34,602 nucleotides of DNA from contig JAPEVC010000305.1 in assembly GCA_027946555.1 (NCBI GenBank), positions 1 through 34,602 on the forward strand. Direction: 5' to 3'. Both the position numbers and the translations under genes were made by a program. This stretch comes from Gnomoniopsis sp. IMI 355080. Taxonomy: Eukaryota > Ascomycota > Sordariomycetes > Diaporthales > Gnomoniaceae. Every line of letters starts with the position of its first letter. Positions within the stretch are counted from its first letter, which is position 1. Below, piece by piece: positions 20,746-31,842 of the stretch. The notes beneath the pieces were generated by a model, which saw nothing but the letters and a program-made list of their open reading frames with translations, was not told the origin of the DNA and did no database searches.

Positions 20746-22111
20746 ATGGCCTTCTTCATTCGAGGCGCTGAGATGCTCTTGTCCGCTCTCGGACTGCCGG
20801 TCCAATGTGAAGGGTGCCGAACTGGTGATAGCCCAGAATTCCGAGCCCAGCAAATGAAATGGCTCGAGACGAGCACTCGCGGTAAGCACAACGAACACTC
20901 TAGTCGCGGACCGGCCCCCGCCCCCGATATGTACCATCTTTCTGACTCTTTTTTTTTTCTTTGCTTCTCTAGAATCTATTCTCGCCGACCTGACAAGAAC
21001 CATTCTTCCATATGTCAAGTACAATGGCGGACGAGGAGTGTTCGTGTCGCCCGAAGTTGCGAATTTGGAAAGCATCTTCGCAGCTCACGGGCATGCGGAT
21101 GAGACCGATAAATGTGCGCCATCTTCTTGCCACGCCCCGTGGACTGAACAATGAAAACTTGTCCCAATCATGTCCACGGGTGTCACCATTACTCACAACA
21201 TCACAGACTGGGACCAGAAATCGCTTGAATCCTACCTTCTCACGCAGATTCCCAATGACGAAAAGTCCCGGGCCCTGTTGAGAACTTGCGTACCGTCCCT
21301 CTGGAAACTGATCACTTACTTCTCGCAATGGCCGTTCATCAGCATGGCACCAACGACAAGCGCTACTTATATATCAACTACCGGACTGCGGTTCGACGCC
21401 TTACTCCGTGCGACTGCCTTCCTCTCCGGAAGACATAGTATTATGTTCTCCCACTTTAACGAGGAACCCCGTGACGCGTTTAATCCACGACGTCGGACAG
21501 ACCGTCTGGTGTTAGAGCATATATTCCGAGCCCTAGCCATCGATACCAATCAAGCCAATCATAATCCCACGAATTCTTCATCCTCGTCTTCCTACACCCT
21601 GTACGACGACGTGCTCGATACTCTGAACACAGTTCAACCAAACTTAGACCCCCATCATACCACTCCATTGGACTGTGGCCAGTTGAATATCCTAGCTACT
21701 CGACTACTTCCACCTCCCAACACCCTTACAGCCGCCATATCATCGACCCTCACCATAACAATTGCCGAGCCTGGTGAAATTCTCGCGTTAATCGACCTAT
21801 TCATCTTGCTTCTTCAGCATAGCATCAGTTTCGATAGGACAGGAATCCCCGAAATACTTATAAAAGACCTGGAGACTGCTCGTATGGAGCTGCAGAAGGC
21901 TGATGGAATCTCGTTTGACGCTTTTATCAAGTCGTTCGGTAGTGATGATTATTACAATCTATACGATTCTGTGGCTCTTTTGTTCAATACATTTCCGAAT
22001 CCAGGAAGCTTGACAGAGGGGATCACGATCGATCACTTCTCGGAAGGTAGGGAGAATCTTTTTGTATTTGGCTTAAGGAGGCCGGGGTCTTCGGTAGTGA
22101 CGAAGGACTAA
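20746..22111 (+). CDS. Hypothetical protein (393 residues), three-exon model
   Basis: Exon 1 is 20746-20881 (donor GTAAGC), exon 2 is 20973-21113 (acceptor CTTCTCTAG), exon 3 is 21207-22111. The second intron (GTGCGC...CATCACAG, 93 nt, with an ACTGAAC branch-like site) removes an in-frame TGA at 21152-21154 and keeps the frame, joining ...ETDK to YWDQKSLES. Without that splice there would be a 110-residue-range upstream ORF and a second ORF from ATG 21170 in the same frame. The protein has no signal peptide or obvious membrane span. It has a Ser run with Asn/His near the middle and a segment near the C-terminus (KADGISFDAFIKSFGSDD) that resembles half of an EF-hand, weakly. I do not recognise a family. 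Gene reality is well supported by length and promoter; the second splice is provisional. Confidence 0.6.
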
Positions 22112-23226
22112 ACCCGGGTGTATCAGGTAATTGTCGTTGAGCAGATTGCAGAACAACCCACCCTAGGTCCCAGATACTTTCATAAAATTTAATTATACAT
22201 GTAAGCGATAATCTGACTTAATCTGAAATAGCACCCGCCGTCTATGAGGTCTTATCTTGATGCCCTGACACTTATTACTGGTATCCAAATTGCTTCCGAC
22301 AGAGGTTGTTGGTCTGGCAAATATGAGCCGCCTTACCCAATAGCAAACATCAGAGCATACACTTTACCATATTCTGGAAGGTCATGTTAATGGTCCGGCT
22401 CGGTCTGTATAAGCACCAAGAATACCGCAATCGAGAAGCCAGCAACCCCCACGACACCTGCTCGTAATTCTTTATCACAATTTTGCCATAGAGCCAGGGA
22501 TACTTGTACATACAACATCGGGGTTCCCGCAAGGTATTGACCTCAATGCATTCCAAGATTTAGAGCAGGTCGAAGGGTAAAATGACAAACTCCAGACCTC
22601 CGTACGAGTTGCTAAAATTTGTTACAAGCCCTGCAGGCCCAAGTTCATACTGAGAACACAGAAACACGCAACCTGAGCTTTGCCTGGCCGTGAAAGGGCA
22701 GCCACGAATTCTCAGAAGAAAACGGAGGTATGATCGCGTGACATCTGCCAGATGAAAGGAGAAGCTCCAAGGCTGTGGAAAGTAGCTTCGTCATCATGAG
22801 CTGCGGGAAATATGCCTACCTAGATGCTATGTCGACCCTCAATCTTGTCGGCAGAGACGACAAGTCCACCCTGGTCGAGAAGCCGTACCGACCTCGGGAG
22901 TGCAGTGTTATCCAATTGTGAACTGATTCTCTGCCATTCTGGCTTCGCGAGACCAATCATTTTGGAAAATCACCAGATTCAAGATGATAATCCATCTCTC
23001 ATAAGCCCGAATGCATCTGCTGTGCAAGTTATGTCATGGAGAGAGTATGTCGATCAAGGTAGTTTCGTGTGAGTGAATAGGGCGGCGTACCATGTAATCC
23101 AAGTGTATGTACTCCACATCCCTGTAAACGCTTACGTCAGGCTTGGCACCATTCTCGACTTCACATGTCGATGCTCAACTGTCTCCCACAGTATTCCAGG
23201 TGCACACTGTGTGAAATAAAGAGGAC
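22112..23226. other. Intergenic region; nothing recognised
   Basis: About 1.1 kb with only short, motif-free frames on both strands. It contains the 3' UTR of the hypothetical gene and the promoter of the Ap4A phosphorylase gene. Confidence 0.5.
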
Positions 23227-24376
23227 ATGTCACCGGTAAAGGTCCCTCCTAACCTCCCGGACCTAGTAAGGGCGACGTTCAACAAAGCCAAAGCCAATGG
23301 CGACGTCAATTTCTACCCCACGCAGGTCGCCGTCCTGACGCCTGCCTCGACTCCTGTAAGGTCCCCCTCTTCAGCCTTGCGCACAGCCTTGCGCTTCCCT
23401 CTGACCTCACTTCGAGTCCTATGCCGTAGCTTACTCGACGAAGCCGTCAGCTAATATTTTACCTCAGTTCCAACTTCGATTCTCTCCATCTCTAGCCAAC
23501 AAACCAAAAGCACCACCTTCCTCCTCTTCCTCAGGCCCAGAGAAAAAGAAGCCCTTCAACCCCTTCGAAAACCCCCCACCACAACTGACCGTCGCATCCA
23601 TCGGTCCCTCCCACACCCTCGTCCTTAACAAATTCGCCATCGTCCCCGAGCATGCCATTCTCATCACGCGCGCGTTCAAGCCCCAGACACACCTCCTCGA
23701 GGCGGACGATCTCGCTGCCACGTACGCGTGCATCCGTGCATACCATGACTGCCCCACCGAAGGCAGAGAGCGGGAAGAGCTGTTTGCTTTCTTCAACTGC
23801 GGCCCACATAGTGGTGCTAGTCAGCCGCATCGACACCTGCAGCTGTTACCGGTAGCCAGGATGCGGGATGGCCTGGCCGCGGGAGGGCACGGGGACGGGG
23901 AAGAGGCGGCATGGAGTGTGCTCGCAGATCGACTTGCGGAGGACCCTACCTTGGCCGACAGCATGAGGGTTCCGTTTGCAACTTTTGTGGAACGATTGGG
24001 CGCGGATGTGCAGCCTGAGGAGTTGCACGCTGTCTATCGCCGCTTGTATAGGCGGGCATGCCATGCTGCCAACGCTGGTGCAGCCATGGTCGGGGAGGAG
24101 GAACTGTTGTTCGAGGGTGAGGCAAAGATAAGTTACAATTTGGCCATGACCAAGGACGCCATGGTGGTCTGTCCACGCACAGCGGAGGGTGCTGCCGTGC
24201 TTGACGGGGAGGGAAGGGATGTGGGGAAGTTGTCCCTGAACGGAACAGTCCTGGCAGGGACGGCGCTGGTGAAGAGCGAGGCCGAGTGGGATGCGCTGAG
24301 GAATGATCCTGGCCAGCTTTGGGAGATCCTGGGGAAGATTGGTGTGCCATCTGAGGCTGTGTCTGCGGAGGGCTGA
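23227..24376 (+). CDS. APA2: Ap4A phosphorylase (ATP adenylyltransferase), HIT superfamily
   Basis: Cleaves diadenosine 5',5'''-tetraphosphate with phosphate to ADP and ATP, controlling the level of this stress nucleotide; soluble. Exons 23227-23355 and 23468-24376 (donor GTAAGG, acceptor TTACCTCAG, phase 0) give 345 residues. Visible family marks: the N-terminal FYPTQVAVLTPASTP followed by FQLRFSPSLANKP, the substrate-handling FNPFENP, the strand LNKFAIVPEHAILIT, and the catalytic stretch NCGPHSGASQPHRHLQLLPV. Its HxHxQ core is His164-Arg-His166-Leu-Gln168. His166 is the expected nucleotidyl acceptor by homology. A Ser/Pro/Lys insert lies between residues 58 and 73. Length is normal for the fungal APA1/APA2 family; I cannot tell which yeast paralogue is closer. 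Confidence 0.93.
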
Positions 24377-24665
24377 GGCCAAGTGAAATCACGACTGGGT
24401 GTGACCGTCCATCATCTTCTCGAGACTAGCATTGCCAAGGTCAACATGGTGCTCTGTTTATGTCTTCCGAATTACAACCGGCTCTGGGTTACGATGACAA
24501 GTATCCATAATCTGAAAAGTGAGTCTGCTGATCATTGATAACAATGTACAAGGGCTGACTGGTCTGCAAAACTCTGAATTCAAAGTGATCTTCCCGAAAC
24601 TGCATGTGAAAATATTGGTGAATTACATTGCACACTGTATTCCACGCGTGGTAATAACGAATTGG

Positions 24666-26587
24666 TTAGTCGTGCCACATTCTAGGACCTTGGAGTCCGA
24701 AGCCGGGTGCGTTGACAGGCGCAAACCTACCAACACCTCCCAGGTTGTCGTCATCATCGCCCTCGACCTGGAAAGAGAATTTGTGGCTGGGTAGGTCTTC
24801 CTCGGAAACATCCCCAATTTCAAAGAAACTTGAAGAGCTCCCATTCTCCTCGATGTCACCCTCCTCTCCACCGCTCTGGCTCTGCTGGTCTGCCGCGGCG
24901 CCTCGTCTTTTGGTCTTGACCTTGCTGTTGATTTCCTTCCACTTTTTCGCGGTAGTGCTCGCACCAAAAGGGCGTCCAGTGTCATGCTTGATGGCTTCGA
25001 CGACCTTTGCCCAAGCGACCTTTCCCTTCTTGTTGGTGTAGATGGGGACGTGACGACGGAGCGATTTGATCTGGCTACGTGTCAGTCTCACCAACGAAGC
25101 CCTGTGTAAATACCCCAAGCGTGAGAAAGAAAGAGAGAGAGAGAGAGATAAATACATGTAAAGAAGACTGAGTAGGTACTCACATGCTCCGCATCCCACG
25201 TCGGCTTGCGCTCACGGTGCTCCTTGGGCAGCGAAATCTTGCGCATGATGCCCCGCAGCGTCGACTCCTTGACGGGCCAGCGGCTGTACTTGGCCTGAAT
25301 CTCCCTGTACGCCAGCCTCGTCTTGGGCCTGTGCTCTCCGTGGCCACCGCGTTCGGCTCCGACGAGCTGCTCCATCAGCTTGCGGTCGATGGGCCAATGG
25401 TTCCCCTGCGCTGCGCTGGCGACGCCTACGCGGCCGATGGGCACGAAACCGGGCATGTCCTGTCCGGGAGGGAAGGTGGACATGGGAGAGGTGGTGGTGG
25501 TGGTGGTGCTGGTAGTGATAGTAGTGGGGGCTGTGTGGAGAGGGCCGCCGAAAGCGTGGGTCTGGAGTTGGGACGTGGGCTGGCGGCGGGAAGGCCGTAA
25601 GGCCTTGTATCCAGTGGCAGATTCTGGGCCGTTGCTTCGGAGAATGGGCTCCTGGGTTGACTGTTGCTGTTGGTTCTGGGTTGAGTAGCTCTGTTGGCCA
25701 AAATCATTGCCAGAGGAAAGTCCATATGTTCCAGATTCTTCGGACTGTCCTCTGGAAACAGACTGACCAGGTCCTGCGGGTAGAGGGCGACGTCCGTGCT
25801 GGTATGCGGGATTCTGCGAGAACCTTGTCGAAGTCCCAGATCTCTGCCCCGTCTTGCGGCGATTGTTCTTATTGGCGTTCATGTCGTTGGAGGGCATAGC
25901 TGGCTGCGGGAGCGAATGTAAAGCACTGTCAGAATCGCTGAACGTGAACATGCCCAGGTCTTCGGTGTACGGCGCAGCGTGAAGCATTGCTGCTGCATGG
26001 CTGTCATGAGATAGCAGCTCGCGAGGGGACACGGTCTCCTCCATGGCGCCGTGATGCATGCTCACTTGGCGAAATGGACTGGAGCTCGAGGAACCAGAGG
26101 TCCATCCGGGTGGGCCGTGTTGGATGGACTGGCCTTCCACGCCGAAAGAAGTAGCAAGATTGGTATCTAGGCTGGAGAGGTGGTGCTGGTGGTCAATGAA
26201 GGGGAGTGGCATGGGAGGCGTTGTCGCCAGATTTCTCCGAGCGGACGGCCAGTTGGGTAAGCCGTGTGCCTGTTGAAAAGTGCCAAGTCAGTTGTTTTGA
26301 GGATTACTAATTCGGCGAAAAGATAGGAAATTGTATAGAATGATTTGGACGAAGATAAATAAAGTCACACGACCGATAGGGGAGACGGGGAAAGTAGAAC
26401 AGAAACTACTTACCTCTCGCCAGTGCGCCATGTTCTCCCGTTCTCGTTCTTCTTGCCAATCAAATGTATTTTGCATCATCATATCAAATTTGTGCGGGTG
26501 GAGAAAGATGCAAAGCCTCTCGATGAAGTCATTAATTATCTGCGCCTCAAAGTTCTGCATCCAAACTGGCACGGAGTCGATGGCCAT
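24666..26587 (-). CDS. Putative Myb/SANT-like DNA-binding protein
   Basis: Three minus-strand exons, 26587-26414, 26269-25184 and 25070-24666, joined in phase 0 (donors GTAAGT and GTGAGT, acceptors CAACAG and TAGCCAG), give 554 residues. Residues 1-58 form a helical N-terminal segment (MAIDSVPVWMQNF...). Residues 60-345 are low-complexity and disordered (Ser/Gln/Thr-rich, with a run of Thr encoded by ACC/ACT repeats). Residues about 348-472 hold two basic helical segments with spaced Trp: WPIDRKLMEQLVGA...YREIQAKYSRW, and TWDAEHIKSLRRHVPIY..KVAWAKVVEAI..TAKKWKEI, the latter like a Myb/SANT or homeodomain-like repeat. The tail is acidic. The splice across the GA-repeat intron creates this second repeat cleanly. 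The DNA target is unknown, and the true start may lie further upstream. Confidence 0.72.
25132..25148. repeat. GA microsatellite inside the second intron of the Myb-like gene
   Basis: An uninterrupted GA run of about 17 nt within the intron at 25071-25183. On the coding strand it is a CT tract just upstream of the branch region, so length changes could affect splicing. Confidence 0.7.
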
Positions 26588-26861
26588 CTTGTACTCTGTG
26601 TTCGACCATCTAGGTCAGTCATGTATCTATAGATCTTGGAGTCTCATCATGATGGCAACTCTCTGCGCCGGCGAGTGATTCTTCGTAGAAGGCTTCACCG
26701 CCGATTCTCTCGTCGAATTATTCTTCGTTGTCATTCGGCAACAGATGTCGCCTCCTCGGGCTTGTGCCTCCCCGCGGGCCCTGCAGGAGGCACGAAAGGA
26801 AGGCAAGCGAGGCGTGGTGTGCTCGATACCTGGTCCTGGATGGAATAGATGTATAATGGGC

Positions 26862-26886
26862 GTGTGTGTGTGTGTGTGTGTGTGTG
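26862..26886. repeat. GT/CA dinucleotide microsatellite
   Basis: An uninterrupted GT run of about 25 nt in the spacer upstream of the minus-strand Myb-like gene. Likely length-variable between strains. Confidence 0.85.
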
Positions 26887-29508
26887 GTTACGGCACTTGA
26901 GGAAAGGGGTAGACTCACAAGGCTGAGCCAAACAAGGGCAGGCCCTTCTGTAGATTGATATGGATAGGCCTGTTATTTACTTTTCTTGCAGATTCACACG
27001 TCTGCTTCCGTCGGTATGCTCTCAAGGTGTGCAGGATCCCGTAGAACGACTGAATTGAAGAACAGTTGGCTTAGACGAATGCTTGATCGTTCTGTCGGTG
27101 AACTGAGGCTGCCTGCAGGACGAATGAACGGTGTGGCTCGGTCTATCGTAGTGTTGCACAGCGGGCAGAGGTTGTAGTCAAGTGCGTTGACAACCTTCAC
27201 AAGTCTATTAGCGCTCCAATTTCAGGCATTCATGAACGAGACAGTATGGACCCATATCATGGAGTTGAGTCATCAGAGACAAGATGAATTTTCATGTGTA
27301 TGAAGTGGTGGTAGTACTATTAGGTTTCTTAGATGCTGGGCCAGAGCTTTGAGGATAACTATGATACCCCAGGGGATAGATATACGCTTCAGGGGCGCGA
27401 CGTGAAGTGTGCAAAAGTAATAATCTTCCTTGAGATATGAAGTGTCGTTTACTTACCACAATTTACAAGTACACAGCTTACTAGCTCTTGTCTTGATTCC
27501 GAATGGCTTGATATTCTTGTCGAGGAGGAAATGGCCTCAGAAAGAGAAATGATTTGTGAACGGACTCGAGAGAAGAAGCAGATTGTTCAATGGTGGGTGA
27601 ATTCAACCGGTACCCAGCCTTGTTGACTCAGGAACTATGTTGAAATCTTGATACTCTGCTTTTTTGGAACCTTTTTATTCTCTATGAACTCGCCAGGCAC
27701 GAAACATGCTCGAGTAAGCGTCTGGCCACCGGGAACGGGAAGGCAGGAAGAAGAGTAGCGAGATGAAGCTCTTGTGAAAGTCACGGGTAAAGTTGATGGG
27801 TACTTGTCGCCAAAATACAAGTGACAGGGCTTTAGCCTTTGATGTCGACGATTCTGCAGATTCATAGACACTAACGATGGGCACGAAGGCGAACGTGAGG
27901 TTTAGAAGGACGGGATTTGTTGAATCTTATGCTTTCTTGATATTCCAAAGAGCATATATCCACGTATACACTACTTACCTATCTAGTTAGGTAGCTGTCC
28001 ATAAGCCCACAGGGTAATCCTCCGCCCTTACCCTCTACCATCTCGACCTTGCTGTGCATCGTGATGCGACGCCTACATACGAGGGTGGTAAGCCCCCGGT
28101 CTTTTTGAGATCTTCAGATGTTGGAAGCTCAAAGCAGACTCGACAATACTCTTTTGGTTCCTCCTCATATCCCACTCCCGAGCAAATTCCCCACAAAGGA
28201 CCTTGTATTCACGCATGGGCCTAGGCCATTCTATACAGTATTTGAATACTTCAGCCTGCAAGTTTGACAACTCACAAAATCATATGCTGATGGTCCCAGA
28301 TAAACGTCAGTGTGAAGGAAAATATTCATCTTTTACATCATACTTACCTTAATGGGTATTATTCGGCTTCCATGTCAAAGTCTTACTGATTGTCCAACGA
28401 AGTGACCGGTTGGATACGCTGAGAATTGATACCCCGGCTCACCATGCGCATGTAAAAAGCAACCTCGCGTATCTCACGTTCCTTTACGGCAAGATGTACA
28501 GTCAGACCGCCACGTTCTTCACTCCAGAAAAGTGGTGCTCGAACTCTGCTCTGCCATTTCGAGCTCACGACATCATTTCCGGAGCCACGTTGAAGGCCCT
28601 ACCATACTACAAACAGAAGTGCATGATGCATTGCTACGCTGCCAATGATATAATAAGTGTGCCTGATCGTAGCAAACCTGCCGATCCACGCAAGATCCGG
28701 CACTCCCTTGCAACTGCGCGGGATCCGTCCTGCTGGACGAAATGATGCGTCAGGAGGCAAGGCAAGGCAATGTAGTTTGACTTCCCACCACCACAGCATC
28801 ATGCGTAGCGAAGGAAGATTTCGTCACTCACGGTGGACCCGCTCTTCTAACGCACTATTGGCCTCGGCCCGACAAGATTATAGTTTCCCATGTCCCGTAA
28901 GAGGCCGTTGGTGAAGGCTACCCGCGATGCTGTGTCTATCCGAGAGGGTTCTCGGGAAGAGCGGTCTATATGATCTTTATCCGTGCCCAGCTTGCTGCCT
29001 GAAAGCCTTCGGCCCTTCGCCTCCATTATACCATCACGTGTCCCGACTCCAAATAGCCGAGACATGGTGCGGATAATTTTGTGAGAGAGAAAAGAGGGAC
29101 GAGAGGAGCAACGGCCTGTTGTTGGCCTTCCACGCAGCTCGAGAATTGATCCTCATTCACTACGACCTGAGCTGCATCATGCACGTCTTCGCATTTGACA
29201 GATGACAGGTGTCACTCATTTCTAGCCCGGCCCGAGAACCAGGTTGACGAAAAGAGAAACCAAAAGAAGGCTAGGACCCCTTGTAGTTCACAACCCTGGG
29301 TACCGCATATCTGGCAAGGTTACATACATGCACAAAAAGTAAGTATCACAAACACCACAGTACAGCGAATCTCTATCCAAGCCGGCGAAAGATCATCAGG
29401 CCGGGCCCCCACCGTCCGCTGAACTTTTACTAGCAAACTGCAGCTAACCGAAGTGTAGGTCTCCCGTTGCTGATATGCATCCGCCACCACAGAGCAGAGA
29501 AGAGTGAT

Positions 29509-29528
29509 GTGGTGGTGGTGGTGGTGGG
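29509..29528. repeat. GTG trinucleotide repeat
   Basis: About six copies of GTG in the gene-poor spacer. Reading frames that pass through it show runs of Val or His, which are not evidence of coding. Confidence 0.75.
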
Positions 29529-31842
29529 AAGACCCTCCATGGCTGGGCTGCACGGGTGCTTGCATGGTAGTTCAGGAGATCCTGCCACTTGCCTTTGGGC
29601 GTACCAGATGAGGCATTCGTATATTCAAGAAGTCCTTCGGATCCGTTTCCGATACCAAGATGGGCTCCAGAGTAGTATGTACGGCGTCAAGAGGGGGATT
29701 GCAGGCGTCGTGAGGGCCCTTCGGCGAGGAGCACCTGATTCACAGGTTCGGCTTCGGACGGATGAGCTTCGAGCCACATTTTTCTTAGTGATTAGACTCA
29801 GACACTGTGTCATATACTCAAGGACCTTAGGTAGGTACTCAGGTCGTCCACACTCAATATATGTCGCCTCAAGCTACCTAGTATGATGATTTGTATAGCA
29901 TGGACTTCGTTCTACCTGACTGGTGGCGAAACTCTTGGACATTTGGGAAGGCGTGGACCCTCGCTGGCTTGCTAATGCAAGTTTGTATATCCAAGTACAT
30001 GTTCATCTGGCGTACTTCTAGTACTCAGTCTGTATCCCACAGTATTCCAATGTTCCCCGGTTTTCCCACCGCGTAAAGCGACACAAACGATCCGGGGCAC
30101 TTCAGCAGTCCAGCCCCAATACAAGTGCACGATGCCGAGATTTGAAGCCGGAGCCCCCAGACGTTTGCCCATCTTGCCCGCCCGTTCCTCTCTCTTGCTG
30201 CAGTTCGAACCACGTCACGAACCTCTCTCTCTCTGCCTGGTCTGCAATTTCTTCTTCCTGCCGTAGCCCGCTCGGGTTGACATCCGCAGAGCGGCTAAGT
30301 AGATATAAACGATGGGGGGAAATTCGCATGGTCATGATGAGTGTATTACACACAGAGAATGACGAGTGTTCCAGATTGATCATCTTCCGTAGTGTTCTCT
30401 GGCTGCAAGGAATGGTCTGCATGTAGGATCCGATACAAGCATCCGAGACTGGGAGGCGTGTACGAGATTTCAACCAGGGAGCGGGTTATGGAAAATTGTG
30501 CGAGCGGGTCACTTTGAGCTAAGAGGATCTTGCTCGAAAATCAACTTTGAAGTGAAGCTGTTTCACTCTCATTGCGCTACATTAAAATGTCGTGCTCTTG
30601 GTAGTATTTGTGTCCATCCTAAGCCACCTCTAGCATAGACCTGAGTTACCTGTGTGCACCGTGAATTCCATCAAACTTCCGAAGTCATTCCTTGCCCAGT
30701 TGGTTCAGGGTTTGCATTGTCGTATGGGATGGAGAGGGCCAAGGTGTTTTCTGTATTGATTTCAGGCCTTTGTATCAAATCCCTCCAAAATTGCTGCAAC
30801 ACATGCACGACCTCGATATAATGGCCACATAGTGTGTGTAAAAGGCCACGACCAGATAGGGTGTGCAGGACAGAACATAATCAACACAATGCATTGAACT
30901 GAGTCACACACAATGGTTAAAGTCTTCAATAAGTCATGCCTATAATTTTTTGGACACTTTTATCAGACACTTGCTCGAACTCAATGCTGAGGTTGCTTGC
31001 GAGGGGTTATTGTGAAATCCACCTTGTCGTTACACAGTACAGAGAAGAATTCGAGATTTGTGAACGCGCTCAAAGAAGAGTTTCCCATGTAGAAGCGCCT
31101 CCCATCACAAATTTACTTGCCAGTCCCTTCACCAATACCGGCATGTTCCATCCCCCATACCACTTGCGACTGGATACGAGAGACTTTGAGCTACTAAATC
31201 AAGAAGCAATGCCGGCTTCAAATGTAGTCCAATCCTCCTGTAAATAAAATTGTAACTCTCAATCACTTGGAAAGTCATCATAGATACCACCGCAATATCA
31301 ATCCATTATAATCTCATTCTGAGATTTTGTCTACTAAACAACAACTAAATGCTATGAGTTCCCCAGGAGCCCCATTTTCGCCTTCCCTTCCAAGAGCCCA
31401 ATTATGCCATGACCCACACCCAGTGTAAGCCCTTTTGAGGCAAATGATTCCATCCACCTTGAGGCCCCTCCCAGCCCATGCCCAGCTACTCCTGAATGCT
31501 TTGCCTCACCTAACCTAACCTAGACAATAGCAAATTGACTGTTGAAGGGGGGAAAATAACAAAGGAAAAAAAAGTGTAGGAAGGACCATCTTGCCTGATT
31601 TAAACGATAAAGAAACAAAACGAGGAGCCTCCCCCAGAATGATGGTCTAAAAATGCTTTGCTCTTGTGAGTGCTGTCCCGCTCCCGATTCCTGGCCCCTA
31701 GTGCAACGCCGTATGATAAAGGAAAGAATTTGGTTTCTGTAAAGATAGATGGCGAATGCTTTCTCCATCTTGTGTTCATCTCGTCTTGCGTGGCCTGCGT
31801 TGCCTGCTCTTGAACTGTCATCGATCTAGGTAGAGTCTTGCT

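Larger units (their letters stand above)
26588..31842. other. Gene-poor 5.2-kb region with simple repeats and possible decayed coding frames
   Basis: No gene could be supported here on either strand. Simple repeats: a GT run at 26862-26886 and a GTG run at 29509-29528. TACCTAGGTA-type elements occur at about 27975-27997, 29823-29834 and 29872-29880. A minus-strand frame at 28802-28383 stays open except for one TAG (28599-28601), and a separate frame at 28270-28073 begins after a CTTGCAG acceptor-like site with a protein-like composition. I do not recognise either. The last kilobase includes the 3' UTR of the F-box gene. Confidence 0.45.

Noticed and set aside
21152..21154. Programmed TGA readthrough in the hypothetical gene
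   Set aside because: The following bases (AAAACT) do not match the TGA-CTA readthrough context known in fungi, and a GT-AG intron that removes the stop is available.
23846..24392. Long minus-strand frames opposite the Ap4A phosphorylase
   Set aside because: Shadow frames over a firmly identified exon; no recognisable domains.
29467..29886. 139-codon plus-strand frame in the gene-poor region
   Set aside because: Begins in a GTG microsatellite, shows no motif, and has no promoter or splice support.
30130..30215. tRNA-like T-arm (minus strand GGCTTCAAATC near 30143-30153)
   Set aside because: No matching acceptor stem, D-arm or anticodon arm could be built around it.
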